The notes under the pieces are model-generated. The model did not search any database. It saw nothing but the letters and a program-made list of their open reading frames with translations, and was not told where the DNA came from. This document shows, one piece after another, positions 28,350-36,381 of a stretch of DNA of 64,000 nt. The stretch is from NCBI GenBank assembly GCA_905235155.1, contig CAJOKJ010000007.1, positions 1 to 64,000 of the forward strand, read 5' to 3'. The stretch's first letter is position 1, and the number at the start of each line of letters is the position of its first letter. The position numbers and the translations under genes were made by a program. This DNA is from Candidatus Gastranaerophilales bacterium (GTDB lineage Bacteria > Cyanobacteriota > Vampirovibrionia > Gastranaerophilales > Gastranaerophilaceae).

Positions 28350-29732
28350 ATGTATTGCCCAAACTGTGGAAGTGAGATTCAAGAAAATCAAAAATTTTGT
28401 AGTAATTGTGGTACAAATTTAGAGGATATTATAAATTCAAAAAATGAAGACATTTCTGAATCTGTAGAAAATATTGACACAAAAACAGAAGAACAAAATT
28501 TTGATAATTATTATAAAAATAAATCAACCCCTTTAAATAAAACTACAAAAATAATAAGTATAATTGCTTTATGTATAATTATTGTAGCTTTAACTGTTTT
28601 TGGTATAAAAGAATATAAACAATATCAAAAAGATATTGAACCTTTGTCAGTATCAAAAGTTCGTTTTGATATGGGTAATATTTCGTTTGATATAAAATAT
28701 GATACCAATTATCGTCAAGCAATTATAAGAGAAACATTTGAAGATATTATTGCAGAGGATTGGCTTATAGGATATTTTAAAGACTATTATGACAATAATT
28801 TTTCTGTAAATATTGATAAAGATGAGGTTATTTCTTATCCGATTGATGTAAAAAGTAATAATATAAATATCGTAAAAGGTGAAAAACCACTAGTAAAATA
28901 TGAAATAAATAATATTACTGCAAAAGATTTTGCAAAGATAAAAGAAACTTTTAAAATCGGTATAGATAGGAGAGGTTCGATAAATATTTCAACTCCTTAT
29001 GCTTTGGATAAAAATGTCAAAAATAGAAATCGTGTAAAAAAAGAATATTTGACTTGGAAGAAAAAGGTAGAAGCTCAAAAAGAAGCTGAACTTAAGCAAA
29101 AAGAATGGCAAGAAAAAGTTTTATCAAGTTGTGTTTATAAAACATCAGACGGGGTATGTTTTACGACAACAATTTTTAATGTTGAGCCACTATTAGAGGG
29201 TAAAAATTTAGAAACAAAAAATTATTGGCTTGGTGCTAAAGATTATTGTGAAAGTAGAGGTTATAAGTTACCTAGTGATGATAATTTAAGGTCATTATTT
29301 CACGATTTTCTAAAAGTTGAAATTAATGCAGGCATGCAAATTAAAACTTTTAAAGATATGAATACTACTGATATTCCTTTAAATTATGATGTCGTAAAAA
29401 GAATTGCTCCTGACGGATTTTATAATTATAAAGGTCATGATAAAGAATGGAAATATATAACTTTTTGGGAAAATGAATTATTTGATAATGAAAGAGCATA
29501 TATAAGAAGACTATCACATGATGGAAGTTTTTCTGCAAATTCATATGAAATACATCAAGATATCGACGATTTAGATGAATATTATAATAGAGGTATCTGC
29601 GTTTATAATCCAAATGGAAAACCTCACAAATCTTTAGTTCAAATACAAAAAGAAAAAATTGAAAAAGAAAAAAAAGATTTAGAAGCAAAAAAGAAACAAA
29701 ATGAAAGAGATATTGAAAATGCGTTATTTTAG
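28350..29732 (+). CDS. Zinc-ribbon membrane protein with lectin-like/DUF1566 C-terminal domain
   Basis: 460 aa. Zinc ribbon CPNCGSEIQENQKFCSNCGT (3-22), linker, TM at about 66-88, then an extracytoplasmic region. Residues about 90-215 are beta-rich. A charged coiled coil (KKKVEAQKEAELKQKEWQEK) follows, then a C-terminal part with AKDYCESRGYKLPSDDNLRS and ITFWENE...RGICVYNPNGKP that resembles DUF1566/FGE-like lectin folds of surface proteins. The final 30 residues are again coiled coil. It overlaps the next gene by 14 nt. Function unknown; binding at the cell surface is inferred. Confidence 0.65.
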   Translation: MYCPNCGSEIQENQKFCSNCGTNLEDIINSKNEDISESVENIDTKTEEQNFDNYYKNKSTPLNKTTKIISIIALCIIIVALTVFGIKEYKQYQKDIEPLSVSKVRFDMGNISFDIKYDTNYRQAIIRETFEDIIAEDWLIGYFKDYYDNNFSVNIDKDEVISYPIDVKSNNINIVKGEKPLVKYEINNITAKDFAKIKETFKIGIDRRGSINISTPYALDKNVKNRNRVKKEYLTWKKKVEAQKEAELKQKEWQEKVLSSCVYKTSDGVCFTTTIFNVEPLLEGKNLETKNYWLGAKDYCESRGYKLPSDDNLRSLFHDFLKVEINAGMQIKTFKDMNTTDIPLNYDVVKRIAPDGFYNYKGHDKEWKYITFWENELFDNERAYIRRLSHDGSFSANSYEIHQDIDDLDEYYNRGICVYNPNGKPHKSLVQIQKEKIEKEKKDLEAKKKQNERDIENALF

Positions 29733-31905
29733 ATTAAATACCAAATTTTTTTTGAAATTATTTGTATTAGTATGTTTTTTATTTAGTGGGTTTTCTCCTG
29801 CTTATAGTTATAATAACAGTCAGATATATCCTGCGGTTCCTTTGATTTATATATCATCATTTGATTCACCTTTTAGTGATGTTGAATATGATTCAAAAAA
29901 AAGAGCTTTAAGATGGGCATATAATCAAGCTAAAGAATTTTATAGAAATCAACAATACGAACAAGCAAGAAAAGAATTAGACAAGGTATTGGTTTATTAT
30001 CCTAATACCCCTTTGTTTATGTTGCTTAAAAGTCAAATTGAAGATGTGCTTGGAAATAACAGCGTTGCTCTTGAATATGCAAATAATATATTAAATTATT
30101 CTCAAAGTTATGAATTATATGCTTGGAGAGCATATTTATTAGCAAAATCGGGTAAAGAATCTAATCTTAACGGATTTAGAAACGATATAAATAATGCAAT
30201 ACTTTATACAAAATTACACCCTAATGAAGAAGAAACTGAAAGATATGAGGATTATAAACGCAAAAAACTTCAATATTATCCTATACTATGGGCATATATT
30301 GATGATAAAAGTATTCCTACCACAATGAAAGCAGAAGTTTATAAAGCTCTTATTACTAATTTGAATAAGAAACAAGGTTTAATTGAATCTATCCCTGTAA
30401 CAGCAAGTTACATACAATTTATTTTTAGTTTAGATAATTCAGACCCTCTTTTTGCAAAATTAGGGAAATCAAAAAATGATATTTTATCATCATACATAGC
30501 TCTTCAAAACGGTCAATATACTTCTTTTATAAAAGGTATTGCAACAACTGCAAGCGGAAATACACGAGTTGGTCTTAACCAAATATTAAATGCTTTTAGT
30601 CAAACAAATGATAATGTCGCAAGATTAAAATATATAACAGCTATGGTTGGAGATTCTTTAAGAATTTTAAGACCAACACCAAGAAAAATTGATAGCTATG
30701 GAATAGGTTTACAAATTGGTTATGATACGAATTTAAGAAACATAAAAATTACTAAAATATTAAATCAAGATTTAATATCTAAAGGAATAAGAGAGGGAGA
30801 TGTTATTACATCAATTAATGGGAAAAACTTATATTTAATAAAAGATATAAATCAAATTGGAGAAATGATGAGAGGGAAAAAAGATACAACGATAGAACTT
30901 GAAATACCTCGAATACCAGAAAAAATAGTTGCAAAAAGAAATTACCATACGCAACAAGTAGTATATGATTATTTTTATTTACCAAAATCTGTAAAAATAA
31001 ATGGGTCTTATACTAACAATATAAGAATTCTGCCTTATTCATCTGAGCCTTGCGGTATGATAATGCATCCTAAAGGAAAAGCAATCCAAGTTATAACCAA
31101 TATACAATGTAATTTTATATTAAGTGAGGAGATAGAAATGAATTGTCCAAACTGTGGAAAAGAAATACAAGAAAATCAAAAATTTTGTACTAATTGCGGA
31201 ACAAAGGTTAATATAAATAAAGAGACAAATAATTTAAATCTTTTAAATTTATCAAATCCAACAATTATATTTGTAGTTGTATTAGTTAGCTTAATTTTCA
31301 TTGCTTTGGCTATCGGAATTTTTCATAAGAAATTTTATACAGATATTTCAATTGAAAATAATAATGAAAAAATAGAACAACAGGAAAAGCCTATATCAAA
31401 TGAAAATTTAACTAATTCTGAAATCTTAAATGTTATTAATGATTATCAGGATAAATATTTTAAAATTATAAAACGACATGATGTACTACTTCAACTTGAA
31501 CAAGATGATGATTGTGAAAGAGATATGAAAGAGTTAAATGCTTTATTTGATGAAGTAAAAGACAAAATAACTAATAAATATTATTTAGAACAATATGAAG
31601 ATATTGAAACTCGTTATGCTGAAAATCCGGGAGAAACAACTATAGATATGAATGATTTCGCATCTCAAGAATATAATGCTGTAGATAAATTGTTAAATGA
31701 CGTATATAAAGCAGCTAAAGCTAAATTAAATGCAGATGATTTTGAACAATTAAAACTATCAGAAATAAAATGGTTAAAAGAAGTTGAAGCATATTATTCG
31801 GTATTCGAAGAACAGGGGTTTGGAACAATAAGAACTATAGTGTATTTTGATTATGAAGTTAATATGCGAAAATTTAGAACTTTATTGTTAATGCTGTATT
31901 TATAA
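29719..31905 (+). CDS. Fusion ORF: secreted TPR-PDZ protein + zinc-ribbon/TM/LprI-like protein
   Basis: One frame of about 728 aa, apparently two genes joined. Part A (about 1-473): signal peptide (FFLKLFVLVCFLFSGFSPAYS), TPR-like helices (AKEFYRNQQYEQARKELDKV) and a PDZ domain (GIGLQIGYDTNL...ISKGIREGDVITSINGKNL). Part B starts at Met of MNCPNCGKEIQENQKFCTNC with its own ribosome site, then TM, then an LprI/DUF1311-like domain (YNAVDKLLNDVYKAAKAKL...SEIKWLKEVEAYY). The start at 29719 is preferred to 29701 because the signal peptide n-region fits. A joined product would put the zinc ribbon outside the cell, unlike the related proteins, so loss of the stop codon of A is likely. Confidence 0.65.
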   Translation: MRYFRLNTKFFLKLFVLVCFLFSGFSPAYSYNNSQIYPAVPLIYISSFDSPFSDVEYDSKKRALRWAYNQAKEFYRNQQYEQARKELDKVLVYYPNTPLFMLLKSQIEDVLGNNSVALEYANNILNYSQSYELYAWRAYLLAKSGKESNLNGFRNDINNAILYTKLHPNEEETERYEDYKRKKLQYYPILWAYIDDKSIPTTMKAEVYKALITNLNKKQGLIESIPVTASYIQFIFSLDNSDPLFAKLGKSKNDILSSYIALQNGQYTSFIKGIATTASGNTRVGLNQILNAFSQTNDNVARLKYITAMVGDSLRILRPTPRKIDSYGIGLQIGYDTNLRNIKITKILNQDLISKGIREGDVITSINGKNLYLIKDINQIGEMMRGKKDTTIELEIPRIPEKIVAKRNYHTQQVVYDYFYLPKSVKINGSYTNNIRILPYSSEPCGMIMHPKGKAIQVITNIQCNFILSEEIEMNCPNCGKEIQENQKFCTNCGTKVNINKETNNLNLLNLSNPTIIFVVVLVSLIFIALAIGIFHKKFYTDISIENNNEKIEQQEKPISNENLTNSEILNVINDYQDKYFKIIKRHDVLLQLEQDDDCERDMKELNALFDEVKDKITNKYYLEQYEDIETRYAENPGETTIDMNDFASQEYNAVDKLLNDVYKAAKAKLNADDFEQLKLSEIKWLKEVEAYYSVFEEQGFGTIRTIVYFDYEVNMRKFRTLLLMLYL
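31126..31140 (+). promoter_or_regulatory. Internal ribosome site and start codon inside the fusion ORF
   Basis: GAGGAG (31126-31131) lies 6 nt before ATG (31138), which begins the zinc-ribbon half (31138-31905, 255 aa). Every other zinc-ribbon gene in the cassette has the same strong SD. It is probably a real start, so the LprI-like protein can be made alone. Confidence 0.7.
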
Positions 31906-31916
31906 GGAGTTAATTT

Positions 31917-33266
31917 ATGAATTGTCCAAACTGTGGTAAAGAAATAAAAGATAATCAAAAATTTTGTTCCGGTTGTGGTGCAAATGTAAAAATAAGCAAC
32001 ATAAAAAATAAAATAATAAAAATATTACATAATAAAATTTTTATAGCTATATTCATTACTCTTATTGTTTTAATAATAGGTTTAATAGGTTTAGAATTTT
32101 CTTTAAATATTGGTTCGAAAGGAACATATAAATCCATTATACCTATTGAAAAATCTCAACTCGAAAAAACATCAACAACAGAATTATTAAATATGGCTAT
32201 TCAGCAAGATAAAGATTTAACAGAAATAATTCCAAAATTATCTCAAAAAAATGCAAGTAAGCTTTTTGAAACTTTTTATATAAATATTACTAAGCTTGTT
32301 GAAAATATGAAAGTTGATGATTTAGATATAAAAACAATAACGACAAATAACGAATATATATATCAGTTAAATCCTGATACTAAACTTATTAATTATGAAG
32401 TAAATGACTGGACAGGAATATGGATTAATAATGAGTATCTTAATGAAAAATATTCAAAATATCTTAATACAGAATGGCAAGAATATCTAAAATTAGTATC
32501 TAAGGATACTATTGATGGTATAGAAAGAGGATATAATGTAGATGGTAAAGAACTTGTTGATGAAATAATTGCTTGGCAAGAATTTCAAAATAAATACAAA
32601 AACTTTATATTAGCTAAAAAAGTAGGAGATATTATTCACGAGGAAATAGAACATATAATTTATCACGAATATACTTTTTCCGAAGACGATGGGTCTATAT
32701 CGAAAGAATACAAAAAGGGATATGAAGAATTTTTAAATCGTGTAGATAATAAAGCTTCGGAATATCAAGTTGTAAAAAATTGCTATGAAGAATTAAAAAA
32801 GAATGGTTATAAACCTAATTCTAAATTTTTTGAAATTTTAAACGAATATAGTCCTAATGATTTTTATAAAGAACAAGCAGAAAATTCACAAGAACTAGAT
32901 GTAATATCAAAATTAGAATCACAAGAAACATGGAAAAAAGTTAGAGAGCATATATATGTAAATCCAGATTCTATTAAAGATATTGACTTAGCAGATGTAA
33001 AATGGAGACAAGGAGAATTTAAATTTTATAAAGGTGCGGAGGATATGGATGCAACATTAGAATTTGAGGAAAATAAAAAAGCAATATATGCTATATATAC
33101 AGTTATAATTGGATATGATGATGCTATGAATTTTAAATCTTATGAATACTTTGACAAAAATAATAAATATATATCGGGATTTGAAGCAAAAGCTTTTATT
33201 TCAGATAAATACACTGATTATGAATATGGTAAATTTTATTATGATATCTTATTTGGAAATAAATAA
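31917..33266 (+). CDS. Zinc-ribbon membrane protein with large unknown extracytoplasmic domain
   Basis: 449 aa. Zinc ribbon CPNCGKEIKDNQKFCSGCGA (3-22), TM at about 42-64, and about 385 residues of mostly helical, Glu/Lys-rich sequence with no family that I recognise. A HEEIEHIIYHEYTF stretch contains HEEIEH, which is not a clear HExxH metal motif (spacing H-x4-H). The final part KFYKGAEDMDATLEFEENKKAIY is beta-rich. TAAGGAG precedes the ATG, 11 nt after the previous stop. The last of the zinc-ribbon cassette. Confidence 0.65.
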   Translation: MNCPNCGKEIKDNQKFCSGCGANVKISNIKNKIIKILHNKIFIAIFITLIVLIIGLIGLEFSLNIGSKGTYKSIIPIEKSQLEKTSTTELLNMAIQQDKDLTEIIPKLSQKNASKLFETFYINITKLVENMKVDDLDIKTITTNNEYIYQLNPDTKLINYEVNDWTGIWINNEYLNEKYSKYLNTEWQEYLKLVSKDTIDGIERGYNVDGKELVDEIIAWQEFQNKYKNFILAKKVGDIIHEEIEHIIYHEYTFSEDDGSISKEYKKGYEEFLNRVDNKASEYQVVKNCYEELKKNGYKPNSKFFEILNEYSPNDFYKEQAENSQELDVISKLESQETWKKVREHIYVNPDSIKDIDLADVKWRQGEFKFYKGAEDMDATLEFEENKKAIYAIYTVIIGYDDAMNFKSYEYFDKNNKYISGFEAKAFISDKYTDYEYGKFYYDILFGNK

Positions 33267-33267
33267 A

Positions 33268-33468
33268 TTATAAAAACTTTTCTAATTCATCATTAAGCTT
33301 TTTAAAATCAATATTTTCAGAACATTGTTGTTTTTGATTTTGCAAATATGCAATAGTTCTTTGATGTCTTTCTTTTACTTTTAAAATTTCTTGCTGTAAT
33401 CTATTTATCTCTCGATTATAGCTATCTTTTTCTGCTTGAATTTTCTTTGCAATTTCTTCTTTGTTCAT
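33268..33468 (-). CDS. Small coiled-coil protein
   Basis: 66 aa, nearly all coiled coil (EEIAKKIQAEKDSYNREINR, LQQEILKVKERHQRTIAYLQ). AGGAGG lies 7 nt before ATG. It is convergent with the zinc-ribbon gene, with 1 nt between them. Function unknown. Confidence 0.65.
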   Translation of the reverse strand: MNKEEIAKKIQAEKDSYNREINRLQQEILKVKERHQRTIAYLQNQKQQCSENIDFKKLNDELEKFL

Positions 33469-33498
33469 TTTATTCCTCCTATATTTTAATATAAAAAT

Positions 33499-33620
33499 TT
33501 ACTTCAAAAGTCTTATTCTATCTTTAATACGACCGTTTAAACTTTCGTCATCAAGAGCATAAAAACGAGTGAATTTTTTGCTAAGGGATTGGATAATAAA
33601 AATATAAAATATAGGTTTTT
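33499..33620 (-). pseudogene. C-terminal fragment of an unidentified gene
   Basis: On the minus strand an open frame without a start codon ends SKKFTRFYALDDESLNGRIK plus DRIRLLK and a stop. Composition looks like coding sequence and it sits just before the coiled-coil gene. Its upstream part would run into the resolvase gene on the other strand, so the 5' end appears to be lost. Weak evidence. Confidence 0.3.
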
Positions 33621-33649
33621 ACGATACTGTAAGCAAAAGGATTTAAAAT

Positions 33650-34240
33650 ATGACTACATTTTCTTATTTGAGAGTTAGCACTTTAGAACAAAATACAGAA
33701 AAAAATAAACTTGATGTTTTAAAATTTGCTAATGAAAGAAAATTAGGTAATGTAGAATTTATTGAAGAACAAATTTCAGGTAAATCAAATTTTAAAAATC
33801 GTCAATTAGGTAGCTTATTAGAAAAAATGAAAAAAGATGATGTTTTGATTGTTCCTGAACTTTCAAGAATTGCTCGTTCAATAAGTCAAATATTTGAAGT
33901 TATTGATATTACTAAACAAAAAGGTATTACACTTTACTCAATTAAAGAAGATTTCTCAAATAATGATAAAAGTATAACATCAACCGTAACAACAACTATA
34001 TTCGCTCTTGTAGCACAAATAGAAAGAGATTTGATAAGTTTAAGAACAACAGAAGCACTACAAACAAAGAAAGCACAAGGAATTAAATTAGGCAGACCGA
34101 AAGGTAAAGGAAAATCAAAACTTGATGAATACAAAGATGAAATTTTTAAATTAGTCGACTTGCAAGTTCCGAAAACAATTATTGCTAAACGATATAACAC
34201 GACTGTATCAAATTTACATAGATTTTTAAAAAATAAATAG
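33650..34240 (+). CDS. Serine recombinase, resolvase/invertase family
   Basis: 196 aa. The N-terminal resolvase domain has YLRVSTLEQN with nucleophile Ser10, ELSRIARSISQIFEVID and IFALVAQIERDLISLRTTEA (long helix E). The C-terminal part KLGRPKGKGKSKLDEYKDEI...IAKRYNTTVSNLHRFLK is the HTH_7 DNA-binding domain. The usual length for a resolvase. AAGGA precedes the ATG. It may resolve dimers or invert DNA of the element; no res site or invertible segment was found by eye. Confidence 0.93.
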   Translation: MTTFSYLRVSTLEQNTEKNKLDVLKFANERKLGNVEFIEEQISGKSNFKNRQLGSLLEKMKKDDVLIVPELSRIARSISQIFEVIDITKQKGITLYSIKEDFSNNDKSITSTVTTTIFALVAQIERDLISLRTTEALQTKKAQGIKLGRPKGKGKSKLDEYKDEIFKLVDLQVPKTIIAKRYNTTVSNLHRFLKNK

Positions 34241-34324
34241 CAAAGTGTAAAAAACGAAAAAATTTCGAGTATAACTATGCAGAAGTATTTTCATACTTAC
34301 TGTAGTGAAAACAAGGAAAATTTT

Positions 34325-35824
34325 ATGGAAGAAAAAGTCAAAGCAGTATCTTATGCGAGGGTATCAAGTACAGAACAAGAAAAAGAGGGCTTTTCTATTC
34401 CTGCTCAACAGGACTTATTAAGAGCTTTTGCAGAAAAAAATAACATTGAAATTGTAAAAGAATTTTCAGAAGCTGAAACAGCAAAAGATACTGGCAGGCA
34501 CAAATTCAAAGAAATGTTGTTGTATTTAAAAAAGAATAAAGACGTAAAAACAATTCTTGTTGAAAAAACAGACAGATTGTATCGTAATTTTACAGATTAT
34601 GTTGAACTGGATGTAGATAAAACAGAATATACTGTATGTTTAGTTAAAGAGGGAACAATATTAACCTCTCAATCATCTTCACATGAAAAACTTGTACATG
34701 GGTTAAAAGTATTATTAGCTAAAAACTTTATTGATAATCTTAGAGAAGAAACTAAAAAGGGTAGATTAAAAAAAGTTCAAGAGGGTTATTTTATATCATA
34801 TCCGCCTTATGGATATAAAAAAATAAATAAAAAAGATACTATCTTACATCCTCAACAATCAAAATTTGTTAAAAGGGCATTTGAATTATACGCACAGGGT
34901 AATATATCTCTTAAAAATCTTGCACAAAAATTATACGATGAAGGATATATATACACTCCAAGTCATCCTAAAATTTCAGCAGGACATTTAGGTAAAATGC
35001 TTGCAAATGAAAGCTATATCGGATATATAAGACACAATAATCAATTGTACAATGGGAAACATCCTCTAATGGTATCAAAACAATTATTTTTAAAAGCTCA
35101 AAAGGCATTTAAGAAAGACGGAAAACCTGATACAAGATTTGGACACAACTTTTTATACAAAGGAATGATTAAATGTTCTGAATGCGGTTGTGCAATAACA
35201 AGTGAAATAAAGAAAAATAAATGGATTTATTATCATTGTACAGGTAATTCTCAACAACCTTGTTCTCAAAAAAAACAATATATTAAACAAGAGGAGATTG
35301 ATTTACAAATTGATAAAGCAATTCAAAAAGTTGTTATTGATGAAAGACTTGCAGATTATGTTAATGAACTTTTAAAAGAAAGTTATAATGAAATGCAACT
35401 TGATACACAAGAAAAACATGATTATTTAACTACTGAAATAAAAAAATCTAAAAATCGTAAAGACAAATTACTTGATATGTATATGGACGGAGATATCGCA
35501 AAAGAAGTATGGACAAGCAAAACAAATGAAATTGATAAACAAATATTACTGTTAGAAAATCAATTAAAATCGATGAAAATATCAAATGAAGAATTTATAA
35601 ACAAAGGTAAAAATATTATAGAATATTCAAAACAAGCATATAATTTATATAAAAAACAAGATACAGAAGAAAAACGTAAACTTTTAGATATATTATTTGA
35701 AAATATTGCTCTTGAAAACAGAGTTGTTAAATATACTTATAAAAAACCTTTTTGTTACTTTGCTAAATGTGATTTGAGCAATATTGATGAATTAGTTGAT
35801 TACATCAAAAACAATATTAAATAA
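34325..35824 (+). CDS. Large serine recombinase (integrase)
   Basis: 500 aa. Catalytic domain 1-150 (SYARVSSTEQEKEGFS, nucleophile Ser14; VEKTDRLYRNFTDY), the recombinase domain (PF07508, about 165-270, PPYGYKKINKKDTILHP), a zinc beta ribbon (CSECGCAITSEIKKNKWIYY HCTG...C in two parts, about 280-315) and a coiled coil (about 355-425). This is the typical phage/ICE integrase architecture. AAGGA is 8 nt before ATG; an upstream in-frame ATG lacks a ribosome site. It lies at the right end of the island, close to the attachment repeat. Confidence 0.95.
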   Translation: MEEKVKAVSYARVSSTEQEKEGFSIPAQQDLLRAFAEKNNIEIVKEFSEAETAKDTGRHKFKEMLLYLKKNKDVKTILVEKTDRLYRNFTDYVELDVDKTEYTVCLVKEGTILTSQSSSHEKLVHGLKVLLAKNFIDNLREETKKGRLKKVQEGYFISYPPYGYKKINKKDTILHPQQSKFVKRAFELYAQGNISLKNLAQKLYDEGYIYTPSHPKISAGHLGKMLANESYIGYIRHNNQLYNGKHPLMVSKQLFLKAQKAFKKDGKPDTRFGHNFLYKGMIKCSECGCAITSEIKKNKWIYYHCTGNSQQPCSQKKQYIKQEEIDLQIDKAIQKVVIDERLADYVNELLKESYNEMQLDTQEKHDYLTTEIKKSKNRKDKLLDMYMDGDIAKEVWTSKTNEIDKQILLLENQLKSMKISNEEFINKGKNIIEYSKQAYNLYKKQDTEEKRKLLDILFENIALENRVVKYTYKKPFCYFAKCDLSNIDELVDYIKNNIK

Positions 35825-35853
35825 TAAAAATTATTTATTTTAATCGAACAAGT

Positions 35854-35890
35854 CAAAACTCACAGTATATGTGAGTTTTGATTGATTTTA
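35854..35890 (+). terminator. Terminator after the large recombinase
   Basis: CAAAACTCACA-gtata-TGTGAGTTTTG, a perfect 11-bp stem followed by ATTGATTTT, 30 nt after the recombinase stop codon. Confidence 0.7.
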
Positions 35891-36007
35891 TATAAATTTG
35901 TAGAAATACAAGATTTTGTTTTAATCGAACTCATAAAACTATTGTAAATAGTAAAAAAGAGCCATATCGATAGCTCTTTTTGAAAAGAAATACGCCTGGC
36001 GCGATTC
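35882..36007 (+). repeat. Right border direct repeat of the island
   Basis: Partner of 23127-23248. It includes a terminator hairpin (AAAAAGAGC...GCTCTTTTT, 35954-35981) and the 3' 17 nt of tRNA-Arg (35991-36007). Because the tRNA is complete here, this copy restores the gene. Confidence 0.8.
35954..35981 (-). terminator. Terminator of tRNA-Arg
   Basis: Read from the minus strand: AAAAAGAGC, loop, GCTCTTTTTT, 10 nt past the tRNA 3' end. Symmetric T runs also allow use from the plus strand. Confidence 0.75.
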
Positions 36008-36064
36008 GAACGCGCGACCCTCTGCTTAGAAGGCAGATGCTCTATCCAGCTGAGCTACAGACGC
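35991..36064 (-). tRNA. tRNA-Arg (anticodon TCT)
   Basis: On the minus strand the cloverleaf is: acceptor GCGTCTG, D-arm GCTC-AGCTGGATA-GAGC, anticodon arm TCTGC-CTTCTAA-GCAGA (anticodon TCT at 36028-36030), T-arm GCGCG-TTCGAAT-CGCGC, acceptor CAGGCGT, discriminator A. The first pair is G-T and pair 4 is T-G, so the acceptor stem is imperfect; this fits a gene whose 3' part was replaced by the inserted element. CCA is not encoded. Confidence 0.93.
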
Positions 36065-36107
36065 ATAGTTTATGTTTATTTAATTGTCAAATTTTCGATT
36101 TTTGTGC

Positions 36108-36162
36108 CCGTATGACCCACCGCTTAGAAGGCAGATGCTCTATCCAGCTGAGCTACGGACGC
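36108..36162 (-). pseudogene. tRNA-Arg 5' fragment (decayed copy 2)
   Basis: The minus strand reads GCGTCCGTAGCTCAGCTGGA and continues through an intact anticodon arm CTTCTAAGC, identical to the functional tRNA over 35 nt. It then breaks off in the variable/T-arm region (GGTGGGTCATACGGG). There is no T-arm or 3' acceptor. It lies 43 nt upstream of the functional tRNA. Confidence 0.85.
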
Positions 36163-36258
36163 TTACTTATTTTATTTGGTTGTTTTTGCCTTTCGCTCTG
36201 CCAGATAGAGATTTAATCTAACTTTTGTTGCGATTTTACTTCGTAAAACACACAACAT

Positions 36259-36278
36259 GCCAGCTGAACTACGGACAC
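36259..36278 (-). pseudogene. tRNA-Arg 5' fragment (decayed copy 3)
   Basis: The minus strand reads GTGTCCGTAGTTCAGCTGGC, 17/20 identical to the 5' end of copy 2. Only the acceptor strand and half of the D-arm survive. Confidence 0.65.
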
Positions 36279-36327
36279 TCAAATTTATTCAATTTGTAAG
36301 ACAATCTTATCACACAAAATTTTTATG

Positions 36328-36345
36328 TGCAAGTAGAAAATTTTT
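36328..36345 (+). promoter_or_regulatory. 18-nt motif shared by two adjacent genes (copy A)
   Basis: TGCAAGTAGAAAATTTTT, exactly repeated at 37543-37560. It lies just before a TATAAT (36357-36362) that serves the U32-like gene. A shared regulator site or promoter part is possible. Confidence 0.45.
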
Positions 36346-36381
36346 CAAACTTATTATATAATTTCTTTATAAGGATTTATT

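Larger units (their letters stand above)
23249..36007 (+). mobile_element. Integrated element of ~12.8 kb at tRNA-Arg(TCT)
   Basis: Bounded by direct repeats (23127-23248 and 35882-36007), with a complete tRNA-Arg at the right end and only its 3' end at the left. Content in order: structured left end, a 48 aa ORF, DUF3102-like protein, possible replication initiator, two small DNA-binding candidates, XRE regulator, conserved unknown gene, five zinc-ribbon membrane ORFs, coiled-coil protein, resolvase, and large serine recombinase next to the right end. Placement of the recombinase beside the attachment site is typical of integrative elements. No conjugation or capsid genes are seen, so it may be a non-conjugative or decayed integrative element. 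Confidence 0.75.

Noticed and set aside
31917-33266. Zinc protease motif in the last zinc-ribbon protein (HEEIEH)
   Set aside because: Spacing H-x4-H does not fit HExxH and there is no third ligand; it is probably a plain helix.
35980-36216. 78-codon frame across the tRNA-Arg region
   Set aside because: It runs through the tRNA and its decayed copy; the PGAIRTRDPLLRRQMLYPAE-type translation is the usual artefact of tRNA sequence.
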